From Mesostigma viride (lineage: Eukaryota; Streptophyta; Mesostigmatophyceae; Mesostigmatales; Mesostigmataceae), in contig RPFO01000059.1 in the NCBI GenBank assembly GCA_009746045.1, positions 372,501 to 434,500 of the forward strand: DNA of 62,000 nt, read 5' to 3'. Every line of letters starts with the position of its first letter. Within the stretch, counting starts at the first letter, position 1. Under the pieces are notes generated by a model. The model searched no databases and was not told the origin of the DNA. It was given only the letters and a program-made list of their open reading frames with translations. This document shows, piece after piece, positions 35,301 to 46,595 of this stretch. The position numbers and the translations under genes are program-made.

Positions 35301-36531
35301 ATGATGCCATGATGCCATGATGCCATGATGCCATGATGCCATGATGCCATGATGCCATGATGCCATGATGCCATGATGCCATGATGCCATGATGCCATGA
35401 TGCCATGATGCCATGATGCCATGATGCCATGATGCCATGATGCCATGATGCCATGATGCCATGATGCCATGATGCCATGATGCCATGATGCCATGATGCC
35501 ATGATGCCATGATGCCATGATGCCATGATGCCATGATGCCATGATGCCATGATGCCATGATGCCATGATGCCATGATGCCATGATGCCATGATGCCATGA
35601 TGCCATGATGCCATGATGCCATGATGCCATGATGCCATGATGCCATGATGCCATGATGCCATGATGCCATGATGCCATGATGCCATGATGCCATGATGCC
35701 ATGATGCCATGATGCCATGATGCCATGATGCCATGATGCCATGATGCCATGATGCCATGATGCCATGATGCCATGATGCCATGATGCCATGATGCCATGA
35801 TGCCATGATGCCATGATGCCATGATGCCATGATGCCATGATGCCATGATGCCATGATGCCATGATGCCATGATGCCATGATGCCATGATGCCATGATGCC
35901 ATGATGCCATGATGCCATGATGCCATGATGCCATGATGCCATGATGCCATGATGCCATGATGCCATGACGCCATGATGCCATGATGCCATGATACCATGA
36001 TGCCATGATGCCATGATGCCATGATGCCATGATGACATGATGCCACGATGCCACGATGCCACGATGCCATGATGCCATGATGCCATGATGCCATGATGCC
36101 ATGATGCCATGATACCATGATGACATGATGCCATGATGCCATGATGACATGATGCCACGATGCCACGATGCCACGATGCCATGATGCCATGATGCCATGA
36201 TGCCATGATGCCATGATGCCATGATACCATGATGACATGATGAAACGCTGGAATGATCAAATGATCAAATGATCAAATGATCAAATGATCAAATGGTCAA
36301 ATGATCAAATGATCAAATGATCAAATGATCAAATGATCCACTGCCCCGCTTGCCATCTGCCCTCAGAATCTCCGCACTCACCCCCTTTGGCCCGGGGATT
36401 TTGCACTTCCAGCACAGCATGTTCAGCGACCCGTCAGCCATCTTCTCAGGGAGCGCCACAAAACCAAAGGGGCGGTCCATGCGCCACGCGCGCCTCTCCT
36501 CGGTCAACCGGCCTCGAGCTATTCCCGCCAT
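29385..36531 (-). CDS. UBC9: SUMO-conjugating enzyme E2 (UBC9/SCE1), 6 exons
   Basis: Exons in coding order: 36531-36382, 32968-32881, 32428-32394, 30879-30820, 30099-30020, 29451-29385. All junctions are GT-AG and in phase, and the protein is 159 aa (human UBC9 158). UBC9 takes SUMO from the E1 as a thioester and transfers it to target lysines, mainly in the nucleus. Visible: N-terminal [19 protein letters not shown] helix for E1/SUMO contact, [24 protein letters not shown] at 83-85, catalytic Cys93 in [17 protein letters not shown], and C-terminal [13 protein letters not shown]. Odd: the loop residue Asp127 of human and plant enzymes is Ser here, within HSPAQ. Exon 3 is only 35 nt. Intron 1 is 3.4 kb and almost entirely repeats. 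The start is the ATG at 36531, matching the family N terminus. Confidence 0.96.
29705..29733. repeat. (CAAC)n microsatellite
   Basis: Short perfect run in the last UBC9 intron. Confidence 0.85.
33195..33430. repeat. (CCCCG/CCCCCG)n tract in UBC9 intron 1
   Basis: About 235 bp of CCCCGC and CCCCCGC units on the plus strand, hence G-rich on the UBC9 message. It lies about 230 nt upstream of the exon 2 acceptor. Gly/Ala/Arg or Pro/Ala/Arg frames here are artefacts. Confidence 0.95.
33536..33650 (+). mobile_element. 5'-truncated 3' end of an ORF1-only element (CAATT-tail family), with TSD
   Basis: This piece of about 115 bp matches the last part of copy A (28945-29061): GCCATATGCCCCTTCTC, the hairpin CTCCCAACGGAG, then (CAATT)n. 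TCAAAGAGACA occurs at 33525-33535 and again at 33650-33660, an 11-bp target-site duplication sharing its first base with the tail. Strong 5' truncation plus a tail plus a duplication is the signature of target-primed reverse transcription. It lies in UBC9 intron 1, antisense to the gene. Confidence 0.88.
33805..33962. repeat. 8-bp tandem repeat (GTCAACGC)n with variants
   Basis: About 19 units, drifting from GTCAACGC to GTCAACGT and GTCAATGT, in UBC9 intron 1. Confidence 0.92.
34364..36240. repeat. 1.9-kb 8-bp satellite (GATGCCAT)n
   Basis: More than 200 units in UBC9 intron 1, opening with (TGATAAAA) units of the same 8-bp length at 34364-34410. Variant GATGCCAC units come in clusters of two to four. 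Near the right end a 112-bp higher-order unit (14 x 8) is visible: GATGACATGATGCCAC occurs at 36031 and 36143. On the minus strand all three frames are open over more than 1 kb with the same 8-residue repeat, which is not evidence of a protein. Confidence 0.98.
36245..36336. repeat. 8-bp tandem repeat (AAATGATC)n
   Basis: About eleven units adjoining the GATGCCAT array, and ending about 45 nt from the UBC9 exon 1 donor (36381). The shared ATGAT core suggests common origin with the neighbouring array. Confidence 0.93.
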
Positions 36532-38640
36532 ATGTCACCAGATGCCAACAGATGAGATGCTAGAAGCGAGGGGGGGGGAGGGGGACGTTGGACCTGTTGC
36601 CCTGCAGCAGCAGGGGCAGGAAGCACGGAGGTACAGACTTCTTTTAACAGTAGTTTAGTAATATGATATGAGAGAGGCCGGACTGGCTGCAAATAGTTTA
36701 TAACACATCAGATTCCAGGGAATTAAAAAAAAACTTTGTTGCAGGAAAGAAAGTGGAGGCACTACAGTTTCATGTACACACGGGCTGCTAACTGCGGCGG
36801 GGTGATTCCCTATTCCTTGCTGCATCAGCCTATCACATCACCGTAAACCTTGCAACGACGTGCGGTACAGCCTGCGTCCCGACTGGCAAAGCAGCAGTGG
36901 CTAAAACTTGATCTTGTCAAGGTGCCATGACTACAGTTGACTACTAGAGAAGGACACTTGTATCCTTTCCCGTAACATACGCAGAAAAACACGAAGCACC
37001 ATCCCATCTCCCATAGTCAAAATGGTTAATGGCAAAAACTGGAAGCTGTAAGGCCGGATGAACCTCTCGTCCGTATTGGATCGATAGCTGTGGTCTCATC
37101 AACCTAGCAGACGGGAACGACACCAAGACTCGCCTCCATGATTCGCGACGCACCCAGTTTCAGATTATTTCAAAACAACCGCCCTGTCAAAATGTCTCGT
37201 AGTCCAACGCGGAACGGGGCTGCCAACGAACAAACTCTGACGGGATAAGCTGCCATCATCTGGCCTCCTATTTTTTCAGAGCAGGAACATGGCTAGATAG
37301 GCAACCAAGTCCTGCATGCCAGAAAAGCGGTTGTATGAAGCTTGCATATTCAAAAATGGGCAGACAAATGGGCAGACAAGGAGCTTCACACAAGGCCACA
37401 TTCCGTGGTGTATTACCTGGCCGAACAAGCAGATTGCCAAGATTCCCGACCTCACAGAGTAGCCCTCAAGAGATGCTCTTGAAACAGGTACTTACAAACG
37501 AAAACTATGCAAAGAGTTTGCTCGTAACAAGGAAACGTGCGGCGGTACAACAAGAGCTTCCGCCAATTGTATTCCCTCCTAACTCGGTGGAAAAATAGAG
37601 AGCACGATAACACCGCGCGTCTCTCTAAGCCTTTCGACGAAAAAAGTTTCAGAGATCCCCCGCAAATTATCCCGGGAAAAAGTGCAGATGACACTGCGTT
37701 TATGTCACCAGGAACAAGCTACGAAGGCCCCTAGAGAAAGACCTACGCTGTCACCAAGACGCTGCTGTAGCCAGCAAACGTGATTTTTTTGCTACGAACG
37801 TCCCCTCGGCATTCGATATCGGCTTCGCGCGTCTTTCATGGATTCCGCGGCACAGCTGCCCAGGTGCTCCAGGCGTTTTGTGTAAGACCCTTCTCCAGCA
37901 AAAGCTTCTGGAATCAACTACTGGCCCCCCTGCGGTATCCTGCCGCCACAACGTGCCTACTGTACAGTAGAGTGAACTGTAGAGTGCACAAGGCCGCAGC
38001 GCGCGGGAATCAGCGGCAAAAGGCGGGAACGTGCTTTCGAACAGAGAAGACGACTGAAGGACTACTGAAGGCGAGAGATCAGTCAAGAAGTCAAGACGTC
38101 GTGCGGGGAGGTGCGGGGCGCTGAGAGCGCGGGCTTGCCGCACATCCTTGAATTAGTTACTTACAGCTTGATGAGCCAACGAATGCCTGCTATGGCTTAT
38201 TGTGCGCATTGCCGCTGCCGTTACGTGCACTCGATTTCCTTCTCCCAATTATAGGACTACTTCGCGAGAAGTGGACTTGTGGTTGATGACTTGTTAGTTG
38301 TCCCAACGCCAGTTCAGTGCAGATCCTGGTGTGTGTTTCCCCGAGTCGGAGGTTAATGAAAAGTGCAGAAGGTCGATGCCCAGTTTTTTCGGGCTTTTAC
38401 AGTATTTATAGTCACTTATGCACATTTCGGATGTCATCGTGGGTTCCCCGCTGACTGAATTGTCAGGCATTCTGCAGCAAATGGGTCTTGAAGACAACGG
38501 ACAGCAGAAACGGGAGTTGGCATGTCCCAGTCTACAGCTCACGTTATGTTGACGCTGAGGGCGACTCGCCATGCAGGTATACCTGTTCGTGTTCTGCAAA
38601 CCCGAACGTAGTAGAATGCTTGCACGCAGATTGCTTGCCT
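36532..38640. other. intergenic stretch upstream of UBC9; no gene recognised
   Basis: Includes the UBC9 promoter and 5' UTR by position. Small open frames (37335-37598, 37537-37734, 37751-38143) show no recognisable domain. The segment 37170-38110 has even base composition and no obvious repeats, so a short unknown gene cannot be excluded. Confidence 0.4.
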
Positions 38641-38641
38641 C

Positions 38642-38715
38642 CATCCATCCATCCATCCATCCATCGGTGACCATCCATCCGTGACTCCCCACCGGGAGCA
38701 CGAGTTTAATTAACT
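38642..38715 (+). mobile_element. (CATC)n run plus minimal 3' end of the TTAA-tail family
   Basis: A short (ATCC)n run is followed by GTGACTCCCCACCGGGAGCA, CGAG and TTTAATTAA, i.e. only the terminal hairpin and tail of the family seen at 1-406. It is an extreme 5' truncation. Confidence 0.6.
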
Positions 38716-38942
38716 AAGTCATTAATATACAGCTTTGCAGCGCCTATTCAAAATTGTATGGCCTTGATGTGCGAGTACAGCCGGAGTGCAAATTTCATGC
38801 ATGGTGCATGAGGTATGTTTGGGTTTATGACTGCATCGCACGCGTGCACACAGTGTCTGCATGTCCGGCCTGGCCTTGCGAGGCTCACGTGTGCGTGTGG
38901 AGTCTAGCATGCATAATAGAAGTTGGTATCTAATTGATCATA

Positions 38943-40216
38943 TAAGGGAGGGAGGGAGGGAGGGAGGGAGGGAGGGAGGGAGGGAGGGAGGGAGGGAGGG
39001 AGGGAGGGAGGGAGGGAGGGAGGGAGGGGGAGGAGGGAGGGAGGGAGGGAGGGAGGGAGGGAGGGAGGGAGGAGAGGGAGGGAGGGAGGGAGGGAGGGAG
39101 GGAGGGAGGGAGGGAGGGAGGGAGGGAGGGAGGGAGGGAGGGAGGAGGGAGGGGGAGGGAGGGAGGGAGGGAGGGGAGGGAGGGAGGGAGGGAGGGAGGG
39201 GGGAGGGAGGGAGGGAGGGAGGGAGGGAGGGAGGAGGGAGGGAGGGAGGGAGGGAGGAGGGAGGGAGGGAGGGAGAGAGGGAGGGAGGGAGGGAGGGAGG
39301 AGGGAGGGAGGGAGGGAGAGGGAGGGAGGGAGGGAGGGAGGGAGGGAGGGAGGGAGGGAGGGAGGGAGGGGAGGAGGGAGGGAGGGAGGGAGGGAGGAGG
39401 GAGGGAGGAGGAGGGAGGGAGGGAGGNNNNNNNNNNNNNNNNNNNNNNNNNNNNNNNNNNNNNNNNNNNNNNNNNNNNNNNNNNNNNNNNNNNNNNNNNN
39501 NNNNNNNNNNNNNNNNNNNNNNNNNNNNNNNNNNNNNNNNNNNNNNNNNNNNNNNNNNNNNNNNNNNNNGAGGGAGGGAGGAGGGAGGGAGGGAGGGAGG
39601 GAGGGAGGGAGGGGGAGGGAGGGAGGAGGGAGGAGGGAGGGAGGGAGGGAGGGAGGGAGGGAGGAGGAGGGAGGGAGGGAGGGAGGGAGGGAGGGAGGGA
39701 GGGAGGGAGGGAGGGAGGGAGGGAGGGAGGGAGGGAGGGAGGAGGAGGAGGGGAGGGAGGGAGGGAGGGAGGGAGGGAGGGAGGAGGGAGGGAGGAGGGA
39801 GGGAGGGGAGGGAGGGAGGAGGGAGGGAGGGAGGGAGGGAGGGAGGGAGGGAGGGAGGAGGAGGGAGGGAGGGAGGGAGGGAGGGAGGGAGGGAGGGAGG
39901 GAGGGAGGGAGGGAGGGAGGGAGGGAGGGAGGAGGAGGGAGGGAGGAGGAGGGAGGGAGGGAGGGAGGGAGGGAGGGAGGGAGGAGGGAGGGAGGGAGGG
40001 AGGGAGGGAGGGAGGGAGGGAGGAGGGAGGGAGGGAGGGAGGGAGGAGGGAGGAGGGGGAGGGAGGGAGGGAGGAGGGAGGGAGGGAGGGAGGGAGGGAG
40101 GAGGGAGGGAGGGGAGGGAGGGAGGAGGGAGGAGGGAGGGAGGGAGGGAGGGAGGGAGGGAGGGAGGAGGGAGGGAGGAGGGAGGAGGGAGGGAGGGAGG
40201 GAGGGAGGGAGGGAGG
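38943..40216. repeat. (GGGA)n satellite with assembly gap
   Basis: Runs of GGGA with frequent GGA or GGGG units, interrupted by 143 Ns at 39427-39569. The true length is unknown. It is a purine-only strand over more than 1.1 kb. Gly/Arg/Glu frames are artefacts. Confidence 0.97.
39427..39569. other. assembly gap (Ns)
   Basis: 143 unknown bases inside the GGGA array; most likely a scaffold or unresolved repeat gap. Confidence 0.99.
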
Positions 40217-40528
40217 ACGGACGGACGGACGGACGTACGGACGGACGGACGGAGACGGACGACGGACGGACGGACGGACGGACGGACGGACGGACGGACG
40301 GACGACGGACGGACGACGGACGGACGGGAACGGACGGACGGACGGACGGACGGACGGACGGACGACGGACGGACGGACGGACGGACGGACGGACGGACGG
40401 ACGGACGGACGGACGGACGGACGGACGGACGGACGGACGGACGGACGGACGGACGGACGGACGGACGGACGGACGGACGGACGGACGGACGGACGGACGG
40501 ACGGACGGACGGATGGATGGATGGATGG
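40214..40528. repeat. (GGAC)n tandem repeat ending in (GGAT)n
   Basis: About 75 units directly continuing the GGGA array by a one-base change per unit, then four GGAT units. Confidence 0.96.
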
Positions 40529-40595
40529 GGGGGTACACGCAATCCTACCGGTCTAAGCTATCTACTAGCTGTCTACTAGCTAGCTATCTACAAGC

Positions 40596-40909
40596 TATCA
40601 AAGAGACAACCAGCCCCAAACAGGAAGATGATGGACAAGGCCAAGTGGGCCCAGGTCATAGAGGACAACGAGCCCCCCCCAGTGGGGAAGCGCCCGCGTG
40701 TGCAATCCCGCGGGAGGCACGCCAGATAGCTCCCCAGGGCAGCGTGCGGCTGCCTAGATAGATGTTGTAGTTAGAATGCTGTTAGATAGATGTAGTATGT
40801 AGCCAATGTAGATAGATTAGACCGGTAGGAATGTTTGCACCCATCCATCCATCCATCGGGGTTAATGCTCCGTGACTCCCCAACGGGAGCACGAGTCTAA
40901 TTAATTAAG
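40596..40909 (+). mobile_element. 3' end of an RT-bearing LINE sharing the TTAA-family hairpin
   Basis: An open frame from about 40628 reads MDKAKWAQVIEDNEPPPVGK and stops at 40727-40729. This matches in pattern the last residues of the RT protein at 54.2-54.8 kb (MQDKTRWKKIV, then DPVGK). After about 135 bp of unrelated 3' untranslated sequence and a short CATC run come GTGACTCCCCAACGGGAGCA, CGAG and TCTAATTAATTAA. These last 45 bp are shared with the ORF1-only copies at 1-406 and elsewhere, whereas sequence upstream of them is not. Confidence 0.7.
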
Positions 40910-43174
40910 GGGACGTGGCGCGCCGAATATTTTCCGCGCCAAAAAATTCGCGGTACCAGCCGTACCGTGAAAAGTGGGTGCACGGTGCGCGCACCCCTTG
41001 CGGAAGTGGCCATGGCGACTGCGTTTAGGCGAAACTAGCAATGTAGGGCTAGAGAAATGCCAAAAAATTGCTCGAATGTTGAAGACGATGATGTGATGAT
41101 GTTGGATTGTGGCGGCAAGTAGCTGGTTTACAATCTCGCTGCTTTCTTTTACTGCCATCGGCATGGGGGGCAAACTGCAGTTTTTGGTCGCGCGGAATAA
41201 AATAGAATTCGTGATAGCGGCAGTAAATTCGCAGTTTGGGGGGCTTTTTGACCGTGAAGGATGCATTAATATCGGTAGCATTGAATTCCAAACCGAACTG
41301 GTGCTTTTTGCTACATTTTCGGCCATTCTCGGTAAGTAATTCTTCAGGCCTGCGCAGTGCATGTCGGAACCTTCCATGGAAGAACGGCCGTTGTTGCGCG
41401 CCTGAGCGAGGGATCTGCGAGGGCAATGTATAGATTTGTCGCGAATGTTATGTGCTATCAGTTCTTTCTTCTATGAGCTCATCGTTCGAAGTTTTTGCGT
41501 TCTTTTTGGGCAGTTTCCGCCAGCTAGCTCGCCGTTGCTTGCCGAATACCTGGCAGCTTTAGATTGTTTTCGTTGATGTCGTGGTCAGGGCCGCTTCAGT
41601 CCAAGCCTATAGCTTCTCGGGAAGGTTTGAGGCATTTCATAAAACGTGTTCTGGCAAGGATGGTGTGCGTATGGACGCTTCTTGTTGTGTGAGAGTGACG
41701 CACCCTCTCTTCGCAGCGGCATCACAGCGCTCATGCGCTGGAGGGCCGCCAATGGTTTCTTTCCATTTTATCGTGCAGGGGAGGAAGTGTTTTATTGACG
41801 ATCATGTTGGAGATATTGCATTTGTGTGACTGCATGTAGATAGCTGCCACCATTGGTTTATTTGAGCTTTCCCTTGATATGATGATGTGAAAAGACTGCA
41901 ATGTGCTGAGCCAACCATGGTTGACAAGGTTGACTGCATGCAAGCTTTGTATGCCATGATCTCCTCGGTTCCTTGCCCTCCATAGTTCCAGTTTGTTGCC
42001 CATCTCAGGTAGGGCAGTGAAGGAGTTGTTGCTGTGTTGATTAGCTTGGTTGGCATAAACCTTACACTCTAACCTGGGAGAAACATAGATAATGCTGGTT
42101 AGGCATTTTAGTGCCATCATCATTATTGCTATTCACATGCTTATATATCTGGCCATGCTCGAGGGAGGGTGAAGGTGTATGAGGTGTGTGGCCACCCCTT
42201 TGTGCTTCATAACATATTCAGCACGTATTTGATGCATGTTGAATGGCATGTAAAGTGTAATTGTGTTAACTTGGTTACTGAGTGGTCCTTAGCGCCTGTC
42301 AGGTGGTCGTCTAGGGAACCCACAGTGCGTGTCACAGTGACCCCAAACCGTGAGCATGTGTCGTCATCAGTGTGCTAGAGTTATGTGCTTTTGGTCATAG
42401 ATTTGCTGAGTTCTAATCATGAAGTTTACAAGGTAACCTTGGGTTGACTATTGTGTATGCTCTCTTGGCATGTATGCCTAACGATCGTGTTGCTATGCTT
42501 GGGCTGGCAAGGTTGGCCATGCTGAGGGCAGGTGAGGGCAGATGAGGTGCCTAGCTGTTTGCTTATGTTTTGTGATCGAGTAGGGCATGCTTTCAGGCTT
42601 TTTGGATGGAAAACATCATGCCTAACTGGCCTTGTACAAAGAAAAACCTCCTTTAGCTTATGTTCAGGTTCTAGCACGTTTGACTTTATAACTTGAGCTA
42701 GACTTGTCGGAATGACCTGGGACTTGGAAGACAGTTGTCCCCCTGTTAGACGGATTTTCGCTGCAGAAAAAAGTATTTTTTTGACGTGTTTATAAAAAGT
42801 TATTCCCAATGTCCGGTAAAAAATGGGTCGTTTTGCGGGGAAATTAATAACTGTTCGAGGTTTTGCCCTTTCCATGATGTAAATAGCTCAGCAAGCTACA
42901 AACTCAGGGAACTAAAAACGCTGCAGACAGTTTTGCAAATAAATGTGTGCATTGACGGGGGCGTACCCAGCCCTAATTAGCGTCTTTTGCTATTTATAGC
43001 GCATTATTGGCGTATATATGGGGGTAGTACCCCCAACAAGTGCATGGACAACTCACTAGAGATGTTATTTAGTGCCCACAATCATAACTTAGCATTGTGC
43101 AAATGAATTTCAAGTGATATTAGCATAGGTCAATTTTTAAGGTTTTTGGGGTGCCACCTCCCCTTAATTAATTA
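40910..43174. other. intergenic stretch, no gene recognised
   Basis: Open frames at 40901-41377 (minus), 41049-41426 (minus) and 42426-42875 (minus) have no domain I can name. AT content rises toward 43100. There is no clear tail, hairpin or target duplication. Unknown. Confidence 0.4.
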
Positions 43175-43185
43175 ATCTACAAAAC

Positions 43186-43442
43186 TATCTGCAAGCTAAC
43201 TACTTGCCCATGCTCCTTGTTATGATATGCTCACACGGGTCTTATTGCACCCACAGACTGCCGGATCGTTAGCGTGTCCGTTTAGCCAGCGTGCCCGCAT
43301 GCAGCTGTGGCATGCCTTTGGCATGAAGGAGACTGGGGGTCTCTGCCCTTTCTCCTGTTGTGCACACTGACACAGGGATCAAAAGCACTTCGGTGCTCCG
43401 TGACTCCCCAACGGGAGCACGAGTTTAATTAATCAATTAATT
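43186..43442 (+). mobile_element. 5'-truncated ORF1-only element (TTAA tail) with 11-bp TSD
   Basis: Matches the 3' part of 1-406. ATCTACAAAAC is present at 43175-43185 and 43443-43453. Hairpin CTCCCCAACGGGAG, then the TTAATTAATC tail. Confidence 0.88.
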
Positions 43443-43454
43443 ATCTACAAAACA

Positions 43455-44839
43455 GTTCTACTATAGATCTGGTTGTCTCCTTGATCGATGGTGCTCGCGA
43501 CCCTAGGGGTCTCGTCTAGCATGCCGTCAATCCACGTGTGAAAACACGCTCCTTCCCCACTGCAGGGGGTTTGTGGTCCTCTATGACCTGGGCCCACTTG
43601 GCCTTGTCCATGTCATCTTGTTCCGATGTTGCCTAGCTGTGCCAACACACCTAGTCACGTGCCGCCAACGCACGGTACACAACCAGCCATAGCCTTAGCC
43701 TAGTCCTAGTACAGCCATGCTACGCCCTGGCTATGTTCAGATTACTTGCCCACGCTCCTTGCTATGATATGCTCACATGGGTCTTATTGCACCCACAGTT
43801 TGCCGGATCGTTAGCCTGTCCTTTTAGCTAGCCGCGCCCGATTGCAGCTGTGGCATGCCTTTGGCATGAAGGAGACTGGGGGTCTCTGCCCTTTCTCCTG
43901 TAGTGCACACACAGGGATTAAAAGCACTTCGGTGCTCCGTGACTCCCCAACGGGAGCACGAGTTTAATTAATTAATTAATTAATCTTGTTCCGAATCACC
44001 GAGAGGCCTAGCCCCCCCATGTCCTCACGAGCTGTTCTTTGAAGGTGCGGGCCTTGCGGCGTCTAACCTGGCAGGGCCCGGCCCACGTGAGGAGGTGCCG
44101 GCCCGACTGGGCGGGGCGCAGCCCTGCAGAGGGGCCCCGTGAGGTGTCTACCTGGTTGGTGCTAGCTAAGTGCCCTCACTAGCATCAGGCGCTGCTGCAT
44201 GCTTGATGGTGCTGGTGATAAGTGCATGGCATGCCGAGATACATGCTGCATGCTTGATGGTGCTGGTGATAAGTGCATGGCATGCCGAGATACATGCAAG
44301 TCCTAGCTCCTTGCGGACATGAGCAGCGTATCCGACATGACCGTAGCATGTTGGTGACCGCGCCATCCAGCTTCTTGGCAAGGTCGGCAGTGAGACGCCA
44401 TGTCTCAGCCCCGTACGTAAGAACAGGGAGGACCAGGACCTTAAACAGGTCCTGTTTGTCTAGCTTGCCCAGGGGCTTGCATGCGCCACAGGGCCCGGTA
44501 TTGGCGTAAAGCGTGCCAGGCGAGGGAGATACATGGTGGTCCACATCGGCCTCGCAGCTGCCAGGAAGTAAGCTACCCAACAACTTGACGCGGTCCCGAT
44601 ACAGGACTCGAGAGCCGCCAAGGAGAAAGAGGTCGGGCGGGGGCTGAGTGAGCTAGCCCAATCGCCAGAGCCTCAGTCTTCTTGCTGACCTCAAGCCCCA
44701 CCACACAGGCCTCGATTGCTAGGCAGTCAAGCCACGTCTGCATGTGCTCAGTGTCCTCGAAGAGGGTGGTGTCGTCTGCATAGATGATGTCCGCCAGCCG
44801 AATCTCCGTGTTCGCCCAGAAAGCTGTATATACTGGCAT
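43455..44839 (-). pseudogene. LINE reverse transcriptase fragment, split by a later insertion
   Basis: On the minus strand, 44839-44573 contains IIYADDTTLFEDTEHMQTWL with the RT catalytic motif YADD. Then 44583-44185 carries LFKVLVLPVLTYGAETW and KKLDGAVTNMLR, a conserved region downstream of the RT active site in LINEs. Next comes GRHLLTWAGP near 44085, matching GRHILTWPGP in the 54.2-kb element, and finally DMDKAKWAQVIEDHKPPAVGK at about 43612-43550. The frame is broken several times. A 43-bp duplication lies at 44205-44290. The plus-strand element 43627-43982 is inserted between the last two blocks. The N-terminal endonuclease and most of the RT are missing. Confidence 0.75.
43627..43982 (+). 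mobile_element. ORF1-only element 3' end nested in a LINE fragment, 12-bp TSD
   Basis: Matches 1-406 and 1826-2184 along its length, including the family hairpin and tail. ATCTTGTTCCGA flanks it at 43615-43626 and 43983-43994. Removing the element and one repeat restores alignment of the surrounding RT-LINE fragment, so the insertion is later than that fragment. Confidence 0.9.
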
Positions 44840-45448
44840 GAGATGATAAACTTGTCCACAGGTCTAATTCTTTCGCCATAAGCGATCCCCGGAAGGCCAG
44901 GACACAGGCAGGGAGGGGACCTAGCTGTTCATCAACAGTTGTCTCACTTCATCAACAGCAAGCTGTAAGTCCCCGGCCGGCCTGTGATGCGAACCAGGCC
45001 ATGTGCAGCCCCGGCATCGCGCCTTTTGTTAGCGCGTACTGGCTATACCATGTCCTCATGCTTGATGGCCTACCTGCTGCTTACCGCATTTGGCACCTGA
45101 ATAGCTGTCTCACTTATACCATTTATGGCCATGTGCAACGCATCCTGCATGCTCAGTATGGGAGCCTCCTAGCTTCTATAGCTCACCTTAATTGTCAATC
45201 TACGTATGCACCTGCCAGTCTACTCCCGCACACTTCAATAAATTTAATGCACCCACAGTAATTGCCAGACTAGCTCCTTGTGAGTAGTTTTCGATACCAC
45301 ACGTGGCTCATGCCTTCGATCGGGCATGAGAGCTAAAGCCGCAAATATCTTCCGGCCCCCTTCCCGTTGTGCATGGAACGAACAGCGATCGTGTAAATTG
45401 CACTTCAAGTGCTCTGCGTCCCCCCCTGGGGTCACGCGTGATTAATTA
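44840..45448 (+). mobile_element. probable diverged retroelement 3' end
   Basis: The stretch ends GCACTTCAAGTGCTCTGCGT, then a C-run/GGGG stem and TCACGCGTGATTAATTAATT. This matches the order of elements in the TTAA family end (GCACTTCGGTGCTCCGTGAC, hairpin, TTAA tail) but with many differences. No TSD identified. Upstream limits are uncertain. Confidence 0.4.
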
Positions 45449-45776
45449 ATTAAACCATCACGGTACATACTACATACACACAATGCTCTGGTCCTCATTC
45501 ATGCACGTACAATTGCTTGGAGTAAGTGTACAAACCGGCCACGCTCGTTGCATGGCAAACAACGTCCTTTGCATCACGAATGTATGTCATTCAAAAAAGA
45601 AAAAAAAGAGTCATTATAAAAAAAGTCCTGCATTGCATGAATTACTTGCATGTCTAGCCGGTTGCCTCATCCGTCCAGATAGCTGGTTGTCTCCTTGAGA
45701 TAGCTCTGCTAACGTGGCTGCTGCCGGCGCTACTGGTGCTGCAGCCACCGCTGTTACTGCTGCATTTCTCCCGGGG

Positions 45777-46449
45777 TTAGCAGGCAGCGGGGGCCAACAA
45801 GAACGCTATACCTTGTAAAATCTCGCATCGAATCGGCCATAAACATTGTGAGCGCATCTGCCCCTCCGTTGCCCCTATATGATCAAAGTCCTTGCACAGC
45901 CACCATGCTACCTCCAGGGTGAGCTTGGCCACGCAATCATCGCCCTTGGTCGCCATAGTCACATGGTGGATGCGTCCGTGAACCCTGGCCATATGCTGGA
46001 TGCACCGATGGTGGCTTGATCAAATACATCCATGGCGGATACGCCTGCTTTTGCCTCCCTCAACGACGTGCCTGGCGCCACATACGCCATGAGGTATGCG
46101 CGGACACATGTCTCACTTGGCCTAGAAGCTCTGAGCGCCGATATGGGGCGCAGAGGAGGCACAAAGCGCACAGCAACACACACTGCATGTCGCTGCCGGC
46201 CCCGTGTTTTGAGGGTTTCTTTCCTGAGCTATGCTGTGCGCGGCCTGAACCCATATGGCTGAATTGGGCGACATCAACAGCCATAGGAGGGCGTGCAAGG
46301 CAGCAAGCCTCGAAGGCCCTGTACTGGATCACAGGCATACATATCCAGTGGGAGAGGAGGGCGTCCCAGGGTGGGGACAAGCTTGCGCATGCCGAAGCCA
46401 ACCACCGTCTTGCAAGAAGGTTGGAGAGAAGAACCCTCTCCCTGGCCAA
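45777..46449 (-). pseudogene. unrecognised overlapping minus-strand frames, possible mobile-element remnant
   Basis: Open frames at 46449-46060, 46183-45959 and 45992-45777 overlap in different phases. They contain phrases such as YLMAYVAPGTSLREAKAG and VAWWLCKDFDHIGATEGQ that look protein-like rather than repetitive. I do not recognise a family. A single protein broken by frame changes is one reading; chance is another. Confidence 0.25.
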
Positions 46450-46595
46450 TTTCCCTCACCAACAAGAGGCATGGTCTAATTTACATGGGTTGCCTAGGAA
46501 ATGTGTCCAGGTGTCCACCTGAAATAGGCCCTTGTGGTTTTTGAAGGGGTCTTGTACACTCTCGTCAGCAGCCAGCTCACAGTGGTTCCTCCCGC

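Noticed and set aside
34128-36260. Long minus-strand open frames of about 260-360 residues with an 8-residue repeat
   Set aside because: They are translations of the 8-bp GATGCCAT satellite, open in all three frames because the unit has no stop codon. They lie in UBC9 intron 1.
38861-40579. Gly/Arg/Glu or Pro/Ser-rich frames of more than 500 residues
   Set aside because: Products of the GGGA/GGAC satellite, and they run across an assembly gap of Ns.
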